Source: Chryseobacterium ureilyticum (GTDB lineage Bacteria; Bacteroidota; Bacteroidia; Flavobacteriales; Weeksellaceae). Taken from it: a stretch of DNA of 64,000 nt. Within the stretch, counting starts at the first letter, position 1. Each line of letters begins with the position of its first letter. The DNA lies in NCBI RefSeq assembly GCF_900156735.1, contig NZ_FTOL01000012.1, forward strand, positions 44,912 to 108,911, in the 5' to 3' direction. A program made the position numbers and the translations under genes. Below, one piece after another: positions 49,101-57,927 of this stretch. The notes below the pieces were generated by a model, which worked only from the letters and a program-made list of their open reading frames with translations, did no database searches and was not told where the DNA came from.

Positions 49101-49263
49101 TGAATCCTGTGGATTCATTTACGATCGTAACTTTCACTTTTTCCTGAGCCGAAGTTCCCGGTCCAGTCACTTTTCCTACGATGGAAGCCTGCGTGGTCTG
49201 TGCATAAGCCATTGTTCCAAGCCCTAAAAACAATAACCCCAGTACAATCTTTACTTTTCTCAT
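46174..49263 (-). CDS. TonB-dependent receptor, Oar-like
   Basis: A 1029-residue outer-membrane receptor. After the signal peptide, residues about 25-110 form a carboxypeptidase-like domain (QASIVGKVTGPG ... GEYIFKEIPLGGPYTVIV). The plug carries NGRNFANLTELSPLSG and SGGGTVSAVTKSGTNKFSG, and a long barrel ends with IQIGAKYSF. This architecture matches the OmpA-related (Oar) receptors of Bacteroidota. It is upstream of the glycerophosphodiesterase gene on the same strand. A TACCTTTG -7 box at 49282-49289 gives it its own promoter, so it may be regulated independently of SusC/SusD. Confidence 0.9.
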   Translation of the reverse strand: MRKVKIVLGLLFLGLGTMAYAQTTQASIVGKVTGPGTSAQEKVKVTIVNESTGFRTETETNSKGEYIFKEIPLGGPYTVIVNEDKKEGFNVNFGDQVTVNMDLGGSGENRIEEVKITGNLKNKIGNLGAATAISAKNIGILPVNGRNFANLTELSPLSGKGGNLSGQLGSSTNFTIDGMTAKNPTSAGATTSRSGAPFSISIEAVREFKITTNQYDVTLGRSGGGTVSAVTKSGTNKFSGSAWEYLRANWLSSPYDIRGNKRVNDFSTSQFGFSLGGPIIKNKLHFFVAWDHQLDSRPLLIADIKSPEDEKRLNINTQTLNTFLDIARSKYGVGSGPQFGSFDKVRNSDAAFVRLDWQINEKHLLTLRNNFTYDLNKNGLGDNTSINFFESYGNDKNLDNSLLLTLRSNLQPNLTNELKAQYLYTFQDSYQNNELGRPVPRAIVESVATPGLGATNIQIGGHRFAQESFRNNVFQIVDNLYYNTDKVKYTFGADLMYTTAKSVYGSEVNGRFHFQGMDNFKDMTPYRFYREVPLMEDPSVRSNIWNLGVYGQFQTKIAKGLDLMAGIRLDYGGYPKAKFNQKLYDEMGIRTDNKIKSFVIQPRFQFEWNINEGNKDFLKFGAGVFSSDINNYMIINNLVFDGKHLATVDVTAKDVPFPDFNNYRNDYNSIPTLSQYQIPTINYTGKDAKIPIVYKANISYTHFFNERFRAGIAGYMALGRNNYYYYDRNMQANPFFTLDNEGGRGVFIPTGAITNNDKSKTVSFDWKQGRINNNFGRVLELVSDGKVNQFSWVVDTSYRYWKDGEITASYTWSDIKDNTSYNGNVANSATLSTMIQSDPRNLRMTYSDNQFRNKVVIYGNSPTIAGFTLGVRYSGIGGTRFSVTAGGNINGDFVDSNDLAYIFPNLTQPLLDDPEVGKALKNYITDYNNKIAERNGGKNGFYGVWDVRLAKKIKFDKIGAFELSVDIFNVANLLNKEWGVNKSYGNMALYRVTKFNPDTRQFEYVKNTSGLAPLSGNPYQIQIGAKYSF

Positions 49264-49729
49264 TTCTTACAATTAGATGTGCAAAGGTATCTTGACTTTG
49301 GAAGCGGGCTATTTAAGGGAGTTTTAACATTTTTTTAATTAAATTGGAACGTTATGTTAAATTACTTTAAACATATATTTTATTTCTTACAGAACCAGAC
49401 TATTAAAGTGTATTACGGATTTTTAATTTACCTGTAATATTTAATTACATTATTTTATAAAATGGAATTGTTTTAAATATTTTATCATAATTAAGTTTAT
49501 TTATATAAGCTCACTAAAGAATTTATGTAACGCAGAGTTTACTAGGGTTTTTATAATGCTATTAATTTTATACGTTTACAAAGGTGTTAGTACTCAGCAG
49601 GGAAAATTCTGGATATATCATTGAATAAAATGTCTTTATAAAACGGAAATAATAATAAAGAAGCTCTTAAAAAATCGGTTTCATTTCTTTCGTTTTAAAA
49701 TTTTGATTCCGAATTCACGTTACTTTAGT
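49264..49729. promoter_or_regulatory. Divergent promoter region of the Oar-like receptor and ligA
   Basis: This gap has no ORF. It carries TACCTTTG on the minus strand at 49282-49289, 18 bp before the receptor ATG, and TATTTTTG on the plus strand at 49730-49737 at its edge. The middle is AT-rich without repeats that I can see. Confidence 0.6.
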
Positions 49730-49756
49730 TATTTTTGCTTAAAAGATATAAAACCG

Positions 49757-51763
49757 ATGTCTGAAAACATTCAACAAAAAATAGAACAGCTCCGTAAGGA
49801 ACTGCATCAACATAACGAAAACTATTACCTTCTGGACAATCCTACCATTACAGATTATGAATTTGATATGCTATTGGAGGAACTTCAGGATCTTGAAGCA
49901 AAGCACCCTGAATTTTATGATGAAAACTCCCCTACTATGCGTGTAGGAGGTGGAATTACAAAGGTTTTCCCTACGATTCAGCATAAATTCAGAATGTATT
50001 CCCTGGATAATTCTTACGATTTTGATGATCTGGAAGACTGGGAAAAAAGAATTATCAAAACCATTGACGAACCTGTAGAATTCGTTGCCGAACTAAAGTA
50101 TGACGGAGCTTCTATCTCTATTCTTTATGAAAACGGAAAACTTACTCAGGCGGTAACTCGTGGTGATGGTTTCCAGGGAGATGAAATCACGCCTAATGTC
50201 CGTACTATTTCAGATATTCCTTTAACATTGAAAGGTGATTTCCCAACTCATTTCTTTATGCGTGGTGAAATTTATTTAACCCGAAAAAACTTTGATAAGC
50301 TTAATAAACTTCGTGAAGAGGAAGGTTTAGATCCATTCATGAATCCAAGAAATACAGCAAGTGGAAGTTTGAAGATGCAGGACAGTGCTGAGGTAAGAAA
50401 ACGCGGACTTTCGTCTGTTTTGTATCAGTTTATTTCTGAAGAGGTTCCAGCAGATACTCATTGGGAGTTACTTCACAAGGCACAAGGCTGGGGATTCAAA
50501 ACGTCTCAACAGGCAAAACTTTGCAAAACGCTGGATGAGGTAAAGGAATTCATCACTTTCTGGGATACAGAACGTCACAATCTTCCATTCGAAATTGATG
50601 GTATTGTTTTAAAAGTAAACTCTTTACAGCAACAAAGACAGCTTGGATATACTGCTAAATCTCCACGTTGGGCGATGGCTTATAAATTCAAAGCTGAAAA
50701 GGTAGAAACTGAACTTCAAAGTGTTTCTTATCAGGTTGGAAGAACGGGAGCAATTACTCCGGTTGCCAATTTGAAACCTGTTTTATTGGCGGGAACTATT
50801 GTAAAAAGAGCGTCTCTGCATAATGAAGATATCATCAAAAAGCTTGACCTTCATGAGCATGATTTTGTGTATGTAGAAAAAGGAGGTGAGATCATTCCAA
50901 AAATCGTTGGCGTAAATACGGATAAAAGAACTGATGAAAGCAGAGAAATAGAATATATCAAACACTGCCCTGAATGTGAAACCGAATTGGTAAAAATTGA
51001 AGATCAGGCAATCCATTTCTGCCCGAATGAACTTCACTGCCCACCACAGGTAGTAGGAAGAATGATTCATTATGTTTCCAGAAAAGCACTGAACATTGAA
51101 AATCTGGGAAGTGAAACCATTGAACAGCTTTACAGAGAAAGGCTGATTGAAAACCCTGCCGATTTCTATGTTTTAACGAAGGAACAACTTCTTCCGCTGG
51201 AAAGAATGGCTGAAAAGTCTGCACAAAATATCATCTCGGGAATTGAAAAATCAAAGGAAATTCCGTTTGAAAAAGTATTATACGGAATTGGAATTAAACA
51301 TGTGGGGGAAACCGTTGCCAAGAAGCTTGTCAAGAACTTTCCAACTATAGAAGAACTGAAGAGCGCTTCTGTAGAAGAACTTTGTCAGGTAGAAGATATC
51401 GGAGTTAAAATCGCGGTAAGCATTGTGGAATTCTTCAAAAATTCTGAAAATATACTGATGATTGAACGTTTAAAATCTTATGGTGTACAGCTTGAAAAAG
51501 GAGAAAGCACTAATGAAGTTTTATCGAATGTTCTTGAAGCAAAAACCTTTTTATTTACAGGAAAATTGTCATTATTTACAAGAGAACAGGCTGAAGAAAT
51601 GGTAGAAAAGCATGGTGGAAAAAATATTTCTGCTGTATCTAAAAACCTGAATTATCTTGTAGTAGGTGAAAAAGCAGGAAGTAAACTGAAAAAGGCTCAG
51701 GATATCGGAACCATAACGATTTTGGATGAGCAACAGTTTCTGGATTTAATTGAAAAGCAATAA
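49757..51763 (+). CDS. ligA: NAD+-dependent DNA ligase
   Basis: A 668-residue essential ligase that seals nicks using NAD+. The domains in order are Ia (YYLLDNPTITDYEFD), the adenylation core with the active-site Lys in AELKYDGASIS near residue 115, an OB fold, the Cys4 zinc site (HCPECE ... FCPNELHCPP) near 405-430, helix-hairpin-helix repeats (GIGIKHVGETVAKKL), and a C-terminal BRCT domain (FTGKLSLFTREQAEEMVEKHGG). I use the ATG at 49757 (M-S-E-N-I) because the upstream in-frame codons overlap the -7 box at 49730. All family regions are present. Confidence 0.96.
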   Translation: MSENIQQKIEQLRKELHQHNENYYLLDNPTITDYEFDMLLEELQDLEAKHPEFYDENSPTMRVGGGITKVFPTIQHKFRMYSLDNSYDFDDLEDWEKRIIKTIDEPVEFVAELKYDGASISILYENGKLTQAVTRGDGFQGDEITPNVRTISDIPLTLKGDFPTHFFMRGEIYLTRKNFDKLNKLREEEGLDPFMNPRNTASGSLKMQDSAEVRKRGLSSVLYQFISEEVPADTHWELLHKAQGWGFKTSQQAKLCKTLDEVKEFITFWDTERHNLPFEIDGIVLKVNSLQQQRQLGYTAKSPRWAMAYKFKAEKVETELQSVSYQVGRTGAITPVANLKPVLLAGTIVKRASLHNEDIIKKLDLHEHDFVYVEKGGEIIPKIVGVNTDKRTDESREIEYIKHCPECETELVKIEDQAIHFCPNELHCPPQVVGRMIHYVSRKALNIENLGSETIEQLYRERLIENPADFYVLTKEQLLPLERMAEKSAQNIISGIEKSKEIPFEKVLYGIGIKHVGETVAKKLVKNFPTIEELKSASVEELCQVEDIGVKIAVSIVEFFKNSENILMIERLKSYGVQLEKGESTNEVLSNVLEAKTFLFTGKLSLFTREQAEEMVEKHGGKNISAVSKNLNYLVVGEKAGSKLKKAQDIGTITILDEQQFLDLIEKQ

Positions 51764-51790
51764 TTTATTAAAGATTATCCTTATTATAAA

Positions 51791-51827
51791 AAAGACTGCA
51801 GAAAGTTCTGCAGTCTTTTATTTTTTT
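51791..51827. terminator. Bidirectional terminator after ligA
   Basis: A perfect 11-bp stem, AAAGACTGCAG with CTGCAGTCTTT, flanked by A and T runs. It serves ligA and the convergent gene at 51852. Confidence 0.88.
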
Positions 51828-51851
51828 AACCTTTTAAGTTTATAGAATTAC

Positions 51852-52316
51852 TTATTTGAATACAAGAATACTATAAGGCGCACTTTGATTTTCTTTTGGA
51901 AGAACCATTCTTATATGCTGCTTTCCTTTATAATAATCCACATATGGTTCTTTGGTAATGGTTTTACCTTTTTCTGTTTCTTTATATCCTCCTCTTTGTA
52001 AGGCCTCCATATATTTTTTATAATCATGCAAATTATTGAATTCGAATTCAATTCTGTTTTGAGATTTATCTTTAATATATTCGAATTTGCTCAGCTTAAA
52101 CTTGTAAGTAGGGTGTTCATATTCATTTAGGACGAAATCAGCACTTTGAGTTTTATCACTAAGCTTAAAATTCATCTTTTTCACCTCATTCTGAAATTCT
52201 GTCATTCCCATTTTATTGTAGCTGTCCAGTGTTTCGATCACAAGACTCTGACCGAAAACCTGAGTACTTAATGAGATAAAAAATAATAATGCTAATAAAG
52301 GTAAAGTTCTTCTCAT
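51852..52316 (-). CDS. Secreted protein of unknown function
   Basis: A 154-residue protein with a clear signal peptide (LPLLALLFFISLSTQVFGQ). The mature part is a mixed alpha/beta domain with a Lys-rich surface and no recognisable motif. No cysteines or metal ligands stand out. It has its own gap on each side (315 bp upstream without ORFs), so it is probably monocistronic. I do not recognise the family. Confidence 0.7.
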   Translation of the reverse strand: MRRTLPLLALLFFISLSTQVFGQSLVIETLDSYNKMGMTEFQNEVKKMNFKLSDKTQSADFVLNEYEHPTYKFKLSKFEYIKDKSQNRIEFEFNNLHDYKKYMEALQRGGYKETEKGKTITKEPYVDYYKGKQHIRMVLPKENQSAPYSILVFK

Positions 52317-52632
52317 TTTATAATTTTTAATTTAACAAATATAAAGAATAAGATATAAATAGATGCTAACTTTTCAAATTTATACATTAATAACGGTGAT
52401 ATTATTATTTTTATGAGATTCTTCTTCCATTCCAGACAGAAAGTATAATTCATTCTGAATATAAAAATTAATAAAATATGAGATAATCTCTGATAATTTT
52501 CACCTTTACATTCTGTTTATATTAAATAGTATCATTAATTAGATTAATTTTTAAATCTTATATTTTCATTCTCAATGGTGCTATTCAAGTGAGGTTATAA
52601 ATGTCATTTTATTTAGAGCAATAAGAGTTAAA
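52317..52632. other. AT-rich gap
   Basis: No ORF, tRNA, terminator or repeat can be supported in this stretch. It presumably contains the promoter of the secreted-protein gene at 51852. Confidence 0.5.
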
Positions 52633-53106
52633 TTACATTTGTTTATTTAAAGCTTTCTCAAAAATTAATATTTGTTCCTGACTGAGGTAATATAAAGAAA
52701 TGTTACGTTTTGCATGAAGCATATGGTCTGGATAATAGATGAGTTCAACAGAATTTGTATTTATAGTAAATTCATTTAAAACCGTTGGATTTTTTGTATT
52801 GCTTCCATCTAATTTAAATCTTAAATTAATACAACCCCGAGGAAAAATATAAAAACTTCGGGGAAACAGAAACATAGAATTATGGTTTATAAGAATATCC
52901 AAACTACACCATTGAAAACTCTTACTGTATCGTAAAGTTCCTTTAACCGTAGTAACTATGGTTCCGTGGATGTTCTTTATTATCACTCCATTCGGCTGCT
53001 TATATTTTTTGATAATTTTGCTTTTCTGAAAGAAGAAGAAAACTCCTGAGACAACAAAAAAAATAAAGGCTGCTCCAAAAAAATAAAAAAAGGGAATCTC
53101 TAACAT
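52633..53106 (-). CDS. Membrane-anchored protein of unknown function
   Basis: A 157-residue protein with one strong N-terminal transmembrane helix (residues about 5-27, very Phe-rich) followed by a basic stop-transfer stretch and a beta-rich soluble domain of about 120 residues. The soluble domain probably faces the cytoplasm. No family is recognised. The gene lies 68 bp downstream of the histidine kinase on the same strand and could be the last, loosely linked member of the kdp region, but it has no visible K+-related feature. Confidence 0.6.
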   Translation of the reverse strand: MLEIPFFYFFGAAFIFFVVSGVFFFFQKSKIIKKYKQPNGVIIKNIHGTIVTTVKGTLRYSKSFQWCSLDILINHNSMFLFPRSFYIFPRGCINLRFKLDGSNTKNPTVLNEFTINTNSVELIYYPDHMLHAKRNISLYYLSQEQILIFEKALNKQM

Positions 53107-53174
53107 TAAAAAAATAAAGTATTAATAGAAAATAAGTCGAATATTTTTCAGGTTCAAATATAAAACAATGATCC

Positions 53175-54890
53175 TTATGAAACCGGCAATCTGAAGAAGA
53201 AAGTACTTCCATTATTCAAAGCACTTTTCACTCCTATTTCTCCGTTTTGTTTTTCTATAAAATTCTTTGATATTGCCAAGCCAAGCCCGGTTCCGTTCTG
53301 ATGTTCGCCAGGAACCTGAAAATAACGGTCAAATATCTGACGGTGATATTTTTCATCAATTCCGCTTCCGGTATCTATAATACTGAACTGGACAAATGTT
53401 CCTTGTTTTTCCACAACAATTTGAATATTTTCATCCTGAAAAGAATGTTTTACGGCATTGGTAAGGAAATTATTCATTACCCAAACTGTTTTGTCAAAAT
53501 CCGCAGTTACAAAGTCTGTATCTTCCAAATGGTATTCTGTACTTATTGAAATATTCTTCTGTTCTGCAAGCTTTTCAACATTTTTCACTGCTGACTGTAC
53601 TATTTCTTTTGGTGAACATTTTTCAACGGTCAATCGTATATTTCCGGATTCTACCTGAGAGAGGTTGAGAAGTTCCCCTGTAATATCCAACAGGCGCTGT
53701 CCATCCTCATTGATACTTTTCAATAATTCCTGCTGCTGTTCATTCAACTCACCAAATTTCTGATTTCCGAGTAACTGAACGCCCATTTTTATAGCAGAAA
53801 TCGGGGTTTTAAGCTCGTGAGAAATGGTTGCAATAAAATTTGTTTTAGCAAAATCAAGCTCTTTGAAAGGGGTGATATTTCTAAGCAGAATCACTTTACC
53901 AATATATTTCTTTTCCTTCTCACCCGTTTTTACAATATTAATGGGAACAATATCCTGTTCAAAATAGTTTTCTTTATTATCACGAACAATCTTAATGGGA
54001 TCTTTTACAGGATGGTCTATATTTTTCAGCAATTCCCGCATCAGATCGTTATTTATAGCCACTTCATGAGCTGTTTTTCCGATGATATCCTCCTTATGAA
54101 GATTGGTAATTTTTAATGCTTCATCATTGATCATGTAGATAAAATGGTTTTCGTCTAGCCCAATCACTGCATCATGCATATTATTCACAAGCGTTTCGAT
54201 GCGTTTTTTCTCCATCAGTTGCTTGGAAAGATTACTGCTTTCATATTCCTGAAGTTTTTCCGCCATTACATTAAACGATTCTGCAAGACTGCTAAACTCT
54301 TCGCTTCCCTTAAAATGAACTCTTTCATTATAGTTTTTATTGGCAATTTGTCTGATACTGAACGTCAACTGATCAATAGGTTCTGCAATGGTCTGAGGGA
54401 GATTGAAAAGCAGGATAAAAGCAATCAGAAAACAAACAGTTCCCAGGCTGACAATCCAGAAAGTGGCATTACCAGCTGTAATGATGGCAATATCGCTCTT
54501 TCTTTCAATACCTTTCATATTCAGAGACATAATCCTTGCCAGATCTTCCCGGATCAGTTTTTCTTTATTCGAATTAGGTTCTTTTAAATAGCTATTAAAA
54601 TGCAGATTCAAATTCTGGGTTGCTTCTTTTTCTCCAAATTCGGTAAGATTCTTTTCCTGCAATCGGTTATTCTTCTGAAAATCGGCAATGGCAACAGCGC
54701 TGTCTGTACTTATATGATCCAGCGCAAGAAGCATGTTTTTAGAGAACTCAAGGCTGTTATAATTTGCTGTAAGGATCTTTTCAGTATCGGATTTTAATTT
54801 ATTGATATACACAGAACCTATCACTGAAAGCAAAACGATCAGTAAAAATAATAGACCAACGCCTAATGTAAGTTTTGTTTTAAGTTTCAT
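53175..54890 (-). CDS. Membrane sensor histidine kinase of the kdp locus
   Basis: A 571-residue kinase. There are two transmembrane helices (residues about 7-29 and 147-167), then HAMP (about 167-220), PAS (about 235-345), HisKA with ISHELKTPISAIKMG (phospho-His near 358), and HATPase with NFLTNAVKHS, DTGSGI and GTGLGLAI. It begins 1 bp after the KdpD-like gene, so the pair is translationally linked. The arrangement matches a KdpD split into a separate N-terminal sensor and a stand-alone kinase. Its partner is probably the NtrC-type regulator at 62266. Confidence 0.88.
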   Translation of the reverse strand: MKLKTKLTLGVGLLFLLIVLLSVIGSVYINKLKSDTEKILTANYNSLEFSKNMLLALDHISTDSAVAIADFQKNNRLQEKNLTEFGEKEATQNLNLHFNSYLKEPNSNKEKLIREDLARIMSLNMKGIERKSDIAIITAGNATFWIVSLGTVCFLIAFILLFNLPQTIAEPIDQLTFSIRQIANKNYNERVHFKGSEEFSSLAESFNVMAEKLQEYESSNLSKQLMEKKRIETLVNNMHDAVIGLDENHFIYMINDEALKITNLHKEDIIGKTAHEVAINNDLMRELLKNIDHPVKDPIKIVRDNKENYFEQDIVPINIVKTGEKEKKYIGKVILLRNITPFKELDFAKTNFIATISHELKTPISAIKMGVQLLGNQKFGELNEQQQELLKSINEDGQRLLDITGELLNLSQVESGNIRLTVEKCSPKEIVQSAVKNVEKLAEQKNISISTEYHLEDTDFVTADFDKTVWVMNNFLTNAVKHSFQDENIQIVVEKQGTFVQFSIIDTGSGIDEKYHRQIFDRYFQVPGEHQNGTGLGLAISKNFIEKQNGEIGVKSALNNGSTFFFRLPVS

Positions 54891-54891
54891 T

Positions 54892-56001
54892 TTATGATAA
54901 AATAATAATATCTATCTGTCTTTCATTCAGTCTGTTCATCAGGGTATAAATCCAACTATACCCAAATAATCGCTGCCATAGCTTTGCATGTGGTTTTCCG
55001 ATACAGACTGTGGTGATATTATGGGCAATTACATATTCCAGAATTCCGTCATGAACGCTATTCTCTTTGATTCGGACTACTTTGGCTCCCAATTCCTGTG
55101 CTAAATTAAAATTATTAATCAAATACCGTTGTTTATCCAATGCAATTTTTTCAGGATTTTCAGAAGGTTTTTGGATATACAAAACAGTCCAGGGACTATT
55201 GTAATAACTTGCCAGTCTTGCTGTCTTTCTGATGATTGTTTTCGCAATTTTCTCGTTACTGCTGATGCAGGCAAGGAATTTTATGGGTTTAAAATTTTCC
55301 GTTTTAATCTCAGTTTCCACTTTTCTCTCAACATGGGTAGCCACTTCTTTTAATGCCAGCTCACGAAGCTGCAAAATATGACCACTTTGAAAAAAATTGC
55401 TGAGCGCCGTCTGAATTTTTTCCTTTTTATAGATCTTTCCTTCTTTTAATCTGGTTAAAAGTTCATCAGCAGTAAGGTCTATATTCACCACTTCATCGGC
55501 AAATGCAAGGATTTTATCGGGAACTCTTTCGGCAACTTCAACGCCTGTTATTTTCTTTACTTCTTCATTCAGGCTTTCAATATGCTGAATATTCATAGCG
55601 CTGATTACGTTGATTCCATTGTCCAGAATTTCCAGAACGTCTTGCCATCTTTTCTTGTTCTTGGAGCCTTCTACATTGGTATGCGCTAATTCATCTACTA
55701 AAACGACTTCAGGATGTTCATTGATAATCGCCTGAAGATCCATTTCTTCCAGGTTCTTTCCTTTATAAAAAACTGATTTTCTTTCAATCTCCGGAATTCC
55801 TTCTACAAGAGCTACCGTTTCTTCCCGATCATGGGTTTCTATATATCCTATTTTTACATCAATGCCGTTTCTTAAAAGGGAATGAGCCTCCTGAAGCATC
55901 CGGAATGTTTTCCCGACACCTGCACTCATCCCGATATATATTTTGAATTTCCCTTTCCGGGATTTTTGAATAAGTTCTAAAAAATGTTTTGCTGATGACA
56001 T
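54892..56001 (-). CDS. kdpD: KdpD N-terminal sensor protein (no kinase domain)
   Basis: A protein of about 369 residues equal to the cytoplasmic N-terminal part of KdpD. The KdpD domain has FKIYIGMSAGVGKTFRML near residue 20 (Walker-A-like) and ETHDREETVALVEGIPEI, and VVLVDELAHTNVEGSKNKKRWQDV near 107 is its Walker-B-like part. A UspA-like domain follows at residues about 240-365. The membrane helices and kinase of a full KdpD are absent and supplied by the adjacent gene. The ATG at 56001 (M-S-S-A-K-H) is preferred over a GTG at 56034. It should sense K+ or c-di-AMP-type signals, as in other KdpD proteins. Confidence 0.9.
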   Translation of the reverse strand: MSSAKHFLELIQKSRKGKFKIYIGMSAGVGKTFRMLQEAHSLLRNGIDVKIGYIETHDREETVALVEGIPEIERKSVFYKGKNLEEMDLQAIINEHPEVVLVDELAHTNVEGSKNKKRWQDVLEILDNGINVISAMNIQHIESLNEEVKKITGVEVAERVPDKILAFADEVVNIDLTADELLTRLKEGKIYKKEKIQTALSNFFQSGHILQLRELALKEVATHVERKVETEIKTENFKPIKFLACISSNEKIAKTIIRKTARLASYYNSPWTVLYIQKPSENPEKIALDKQRYLINNFNLAQELGAKVVRIKENSVHDGILEYVIAHNITTVCIGKPHAKLWQRLFGYSWIYTLMNRLNERQIDIIILS

Positions 56002-56058
56002 TGATTTTATTCTTTTTAATTTTACTTTAAACACTTTTTATTGTGGTTAAACTGATTA

Positions 56059-57144
56059 CTAAAACCAGGCTGCAAGGCTTGTTGTAATAAAGAAGTTCCC
56101 TTGTTTCAATCCATCATTTTTTACAAAAATGGCATCTTTAGAAGTAAAACCTCTTGCTTCAGTACGGAAAACCACGTTTTTAAAGATCGCGTAATCTACA
56201 TTCAGAGAATATCCGAAGGTCTGGAATCCGTTTGGTGTTTTTGTACTGATAATGACTCCATTTTTATCATTGTAATATTCTAACCTTCCTGCCAATGCCC
56301 ATTTATTATCAATCTGATATTTCATTTGTACATTGGGGCTGTACCAGATATTATACTGTTCGCTTCCTTTTGTTTTTTGTTCTGCTCCGATATCGAATCC
56401 CAGCAATGCTGAAAACTTATTTGTCAACTGAAAGCTTCCATACAAATCATGAAAATATCGCATTCTCTTATCTTCTTTTACTTTATCATTCCCTATAAAT
56501 GAACTGCTATTCAAAGTTACTTTATCATTCGGTTTATACGTTACCTGATGTCCAAAAGAAATACTTTGATTTCCTTCTGCTTTTGCGATACGTTGCCAAC
56601 CATTTAACACCAATCCGCTTATAAACCATTTACCGCTATCTGAGGTATAAGAAATTTTTGCTCCGGTTTCAAAGTAAGGCGAATTTTCAGCGGCAAAACT
56701 TCTTGTAAGATTGATATTATCTTTACCTATGGCACTTTCCCAGCCTATGTGTGAAGGCATAATCCCCGCATCAATCCATAGGTTTTTATTTTTTGAAATT
56801 TTGATTCCTACATTTACTTCATTAATATATCTTAAAGCTCCCTGCTCTGCCGCCATATTATCCTGCGCGTAAGTTCCTCCCATCAGGGCTAGGTTAGCGC
56901 GGAGATTTTCACTCTGATAATTTGCTTTAATAAGTCCAAGGTTAAGATTCAGTTCATTATGTCTGTTGTATGAGTACAGGAAATTCTGACGGAGATGATT
57001 TCCCGGCTCATTAAAATCATAGGTATAAAAAAGTTCTGCATATGCGGAAAAAGTAACTTTATTTCCTGTTTTCAATGAGTCTGATGATTGTGCTTTGGTA
57101 AAAAAGATTCCCAACAGCATTCCTATAATAGTATATTTTTTCAC
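56059..57144 (-). CDS. Porin of the kdp operon
   Basis: A 361-residue outer-membrane porin-like barrel with a signal peptide (YTIIGMLLGIFFTKAQ). Repeating amphipathic strands with aromatic ends, such as NKVTFSAYAELFYTYDF, KNLWIDAGIMPSHIGWES and the terminal NFFITTSLAAWF, support an outer-membrane beta-barrel. Its place between kdpC and kdpD suggests it admits K+ or osmolytes. It is separated from kdpC by a 215 bp gap with a dyad at 57201-57308. Confidence 0.82.
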   Translation of the reverse strand: MKKYTIIGMLLGIFFTKAQSSDSLKTGNKVTFSAYAELFYTYDFNEPGNHLRQNFLYSYNRHNELNLNLGLIKANYQSENLRANLALMGGTYAQDNMAAEQGALRYINEVNVGIKISKNKNLWIDAGIMPSHIGWESAIGKDNINLTRSFAAENSPYFETGAKISYTSDSGKWFISGLVLNGWQRIAKAEGNQSISFGHQVTYKPNDKVTLNSSSFIGNDKVKEDKRMRYFHDLYGSFQLTNKFSALLGFDIGAEQKTKGSEQYNIWYSPNVQMKYQIDNKWALAGRLEYYNDKNGVIISTKTPNGFQTFGYSLNVDYAIFKNVVFRTEARGFTSKDAIFVKNDGLKQGNFFITTSLAAWF

Positions 57145-57200
57145 GTTTATTTTGAATTATCTGAGTACATGACGGAAAGTATAAGTGATGTTTTTTAAAA

Positions 57201-57308
57201 CCATTAAGAAGGAATTAAGAAAATTAAAGATTCATAGGTGAATTATAAGTGATAATATTTTTTAAAGTAGATTCTCTTACAACTTAACTCCTTCAATGTT
57301 CTTAATGG
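57201..57308. repeat. Intercistronic dyad, kdpC/porin junction
   Basis: The outer arms CCATTAAGAA and TTCTTAATGG are perfect. The inner arms AAGGAATTAAG and CTTAACTCCTT pair 10 of 11. The arms are rich in ATTAAGA steps. Similar outer arms bound the kdpA/kdpB junction. Confidence 0.65.
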
Positions 57309-57359
57309 CTCTATTCATCTAACAATATTTTATAAATTCTGCCGTATTATGATTTAAAA

Positions 57360-57917
57360 TTATTTTAATTGATCCAAAGCGATATTAAGCTTCAGTACAT
57401 TTACTTTTGACGGACCTAAAAGTCCCAAGAATGGTTTCTCCGTCTGCTTCTTGATTAAATTATTAATCTGCTCTTCGGAAACATTTCTCACCTTGGCAAT
57501 TCTCTTTGCCTGATATAATGCTCCTTCTTCTGAAATATCAGGATCCAATCCGCTTCCACTGGCTGTAGCAAGTTCTACAGGTACTTTGGTATCTTTCATT
57601 CCAGGGTTTTGCATTCTTAGAGTATCAATTCTTTTCTGTACGGTTTCAAGATATTCTTCATTACTTGGTCCCTTATTACTTCCTCCACTTCCTGCGGCGT
57701 TATAGTTTACTGAAGAGGGGCGACCGTGAAAGTATTTTTCAGATTTAAATTCCTGTCCGATATTGGCGTAAAATTTTTGCCCCTTATAATTAATGATCTC
57801 TCCATTTCCTTCTGTAGGCAATACTTTTGATCCTCCATAAACAATGACCAAATAAATTCCTACTACCACTAGCATTACAAAAGTGAGTCTGAATGCTGAA
57901 ACAATATGATTTTTCAT
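57360..57917 (-). CDS. kdpC: K+-transporting ATPase subunit C
   Basis: A 185-residue subunit with one N-terminal transmembrane helix (residues about 8-28) and the KdpC motif YFHGRPSSVNYNAAGSGGSN near residue 62. The C-terminal signature ASGSGLDPDISEEGALYQAKRIAKVRN is also present. KdpC stabilises the KdpA-KdpB complex and may help nucleotide binding. It starts 10 bp after kdpB. Confidence 0.94.
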   Translation of the reverse strand: MKNHIVSAFRLTFVMLVVVGIYLVIVYGGSKVLPTEGNGEIINYKGQKFYANIGQEFKSEKYFHGRPSSVNYNAAGSGGSNKGPSNEEYLETVQKRIDTLRMQNPGMKDTKVPVELATASGSGLDPDISEEGALYQAKRIAKVRNVSEEQINNLIKKQTEKPFLGLLGPSKVNVLKLNIALDQLK

Positions 57918-57927
57918 TTTTTAAATT

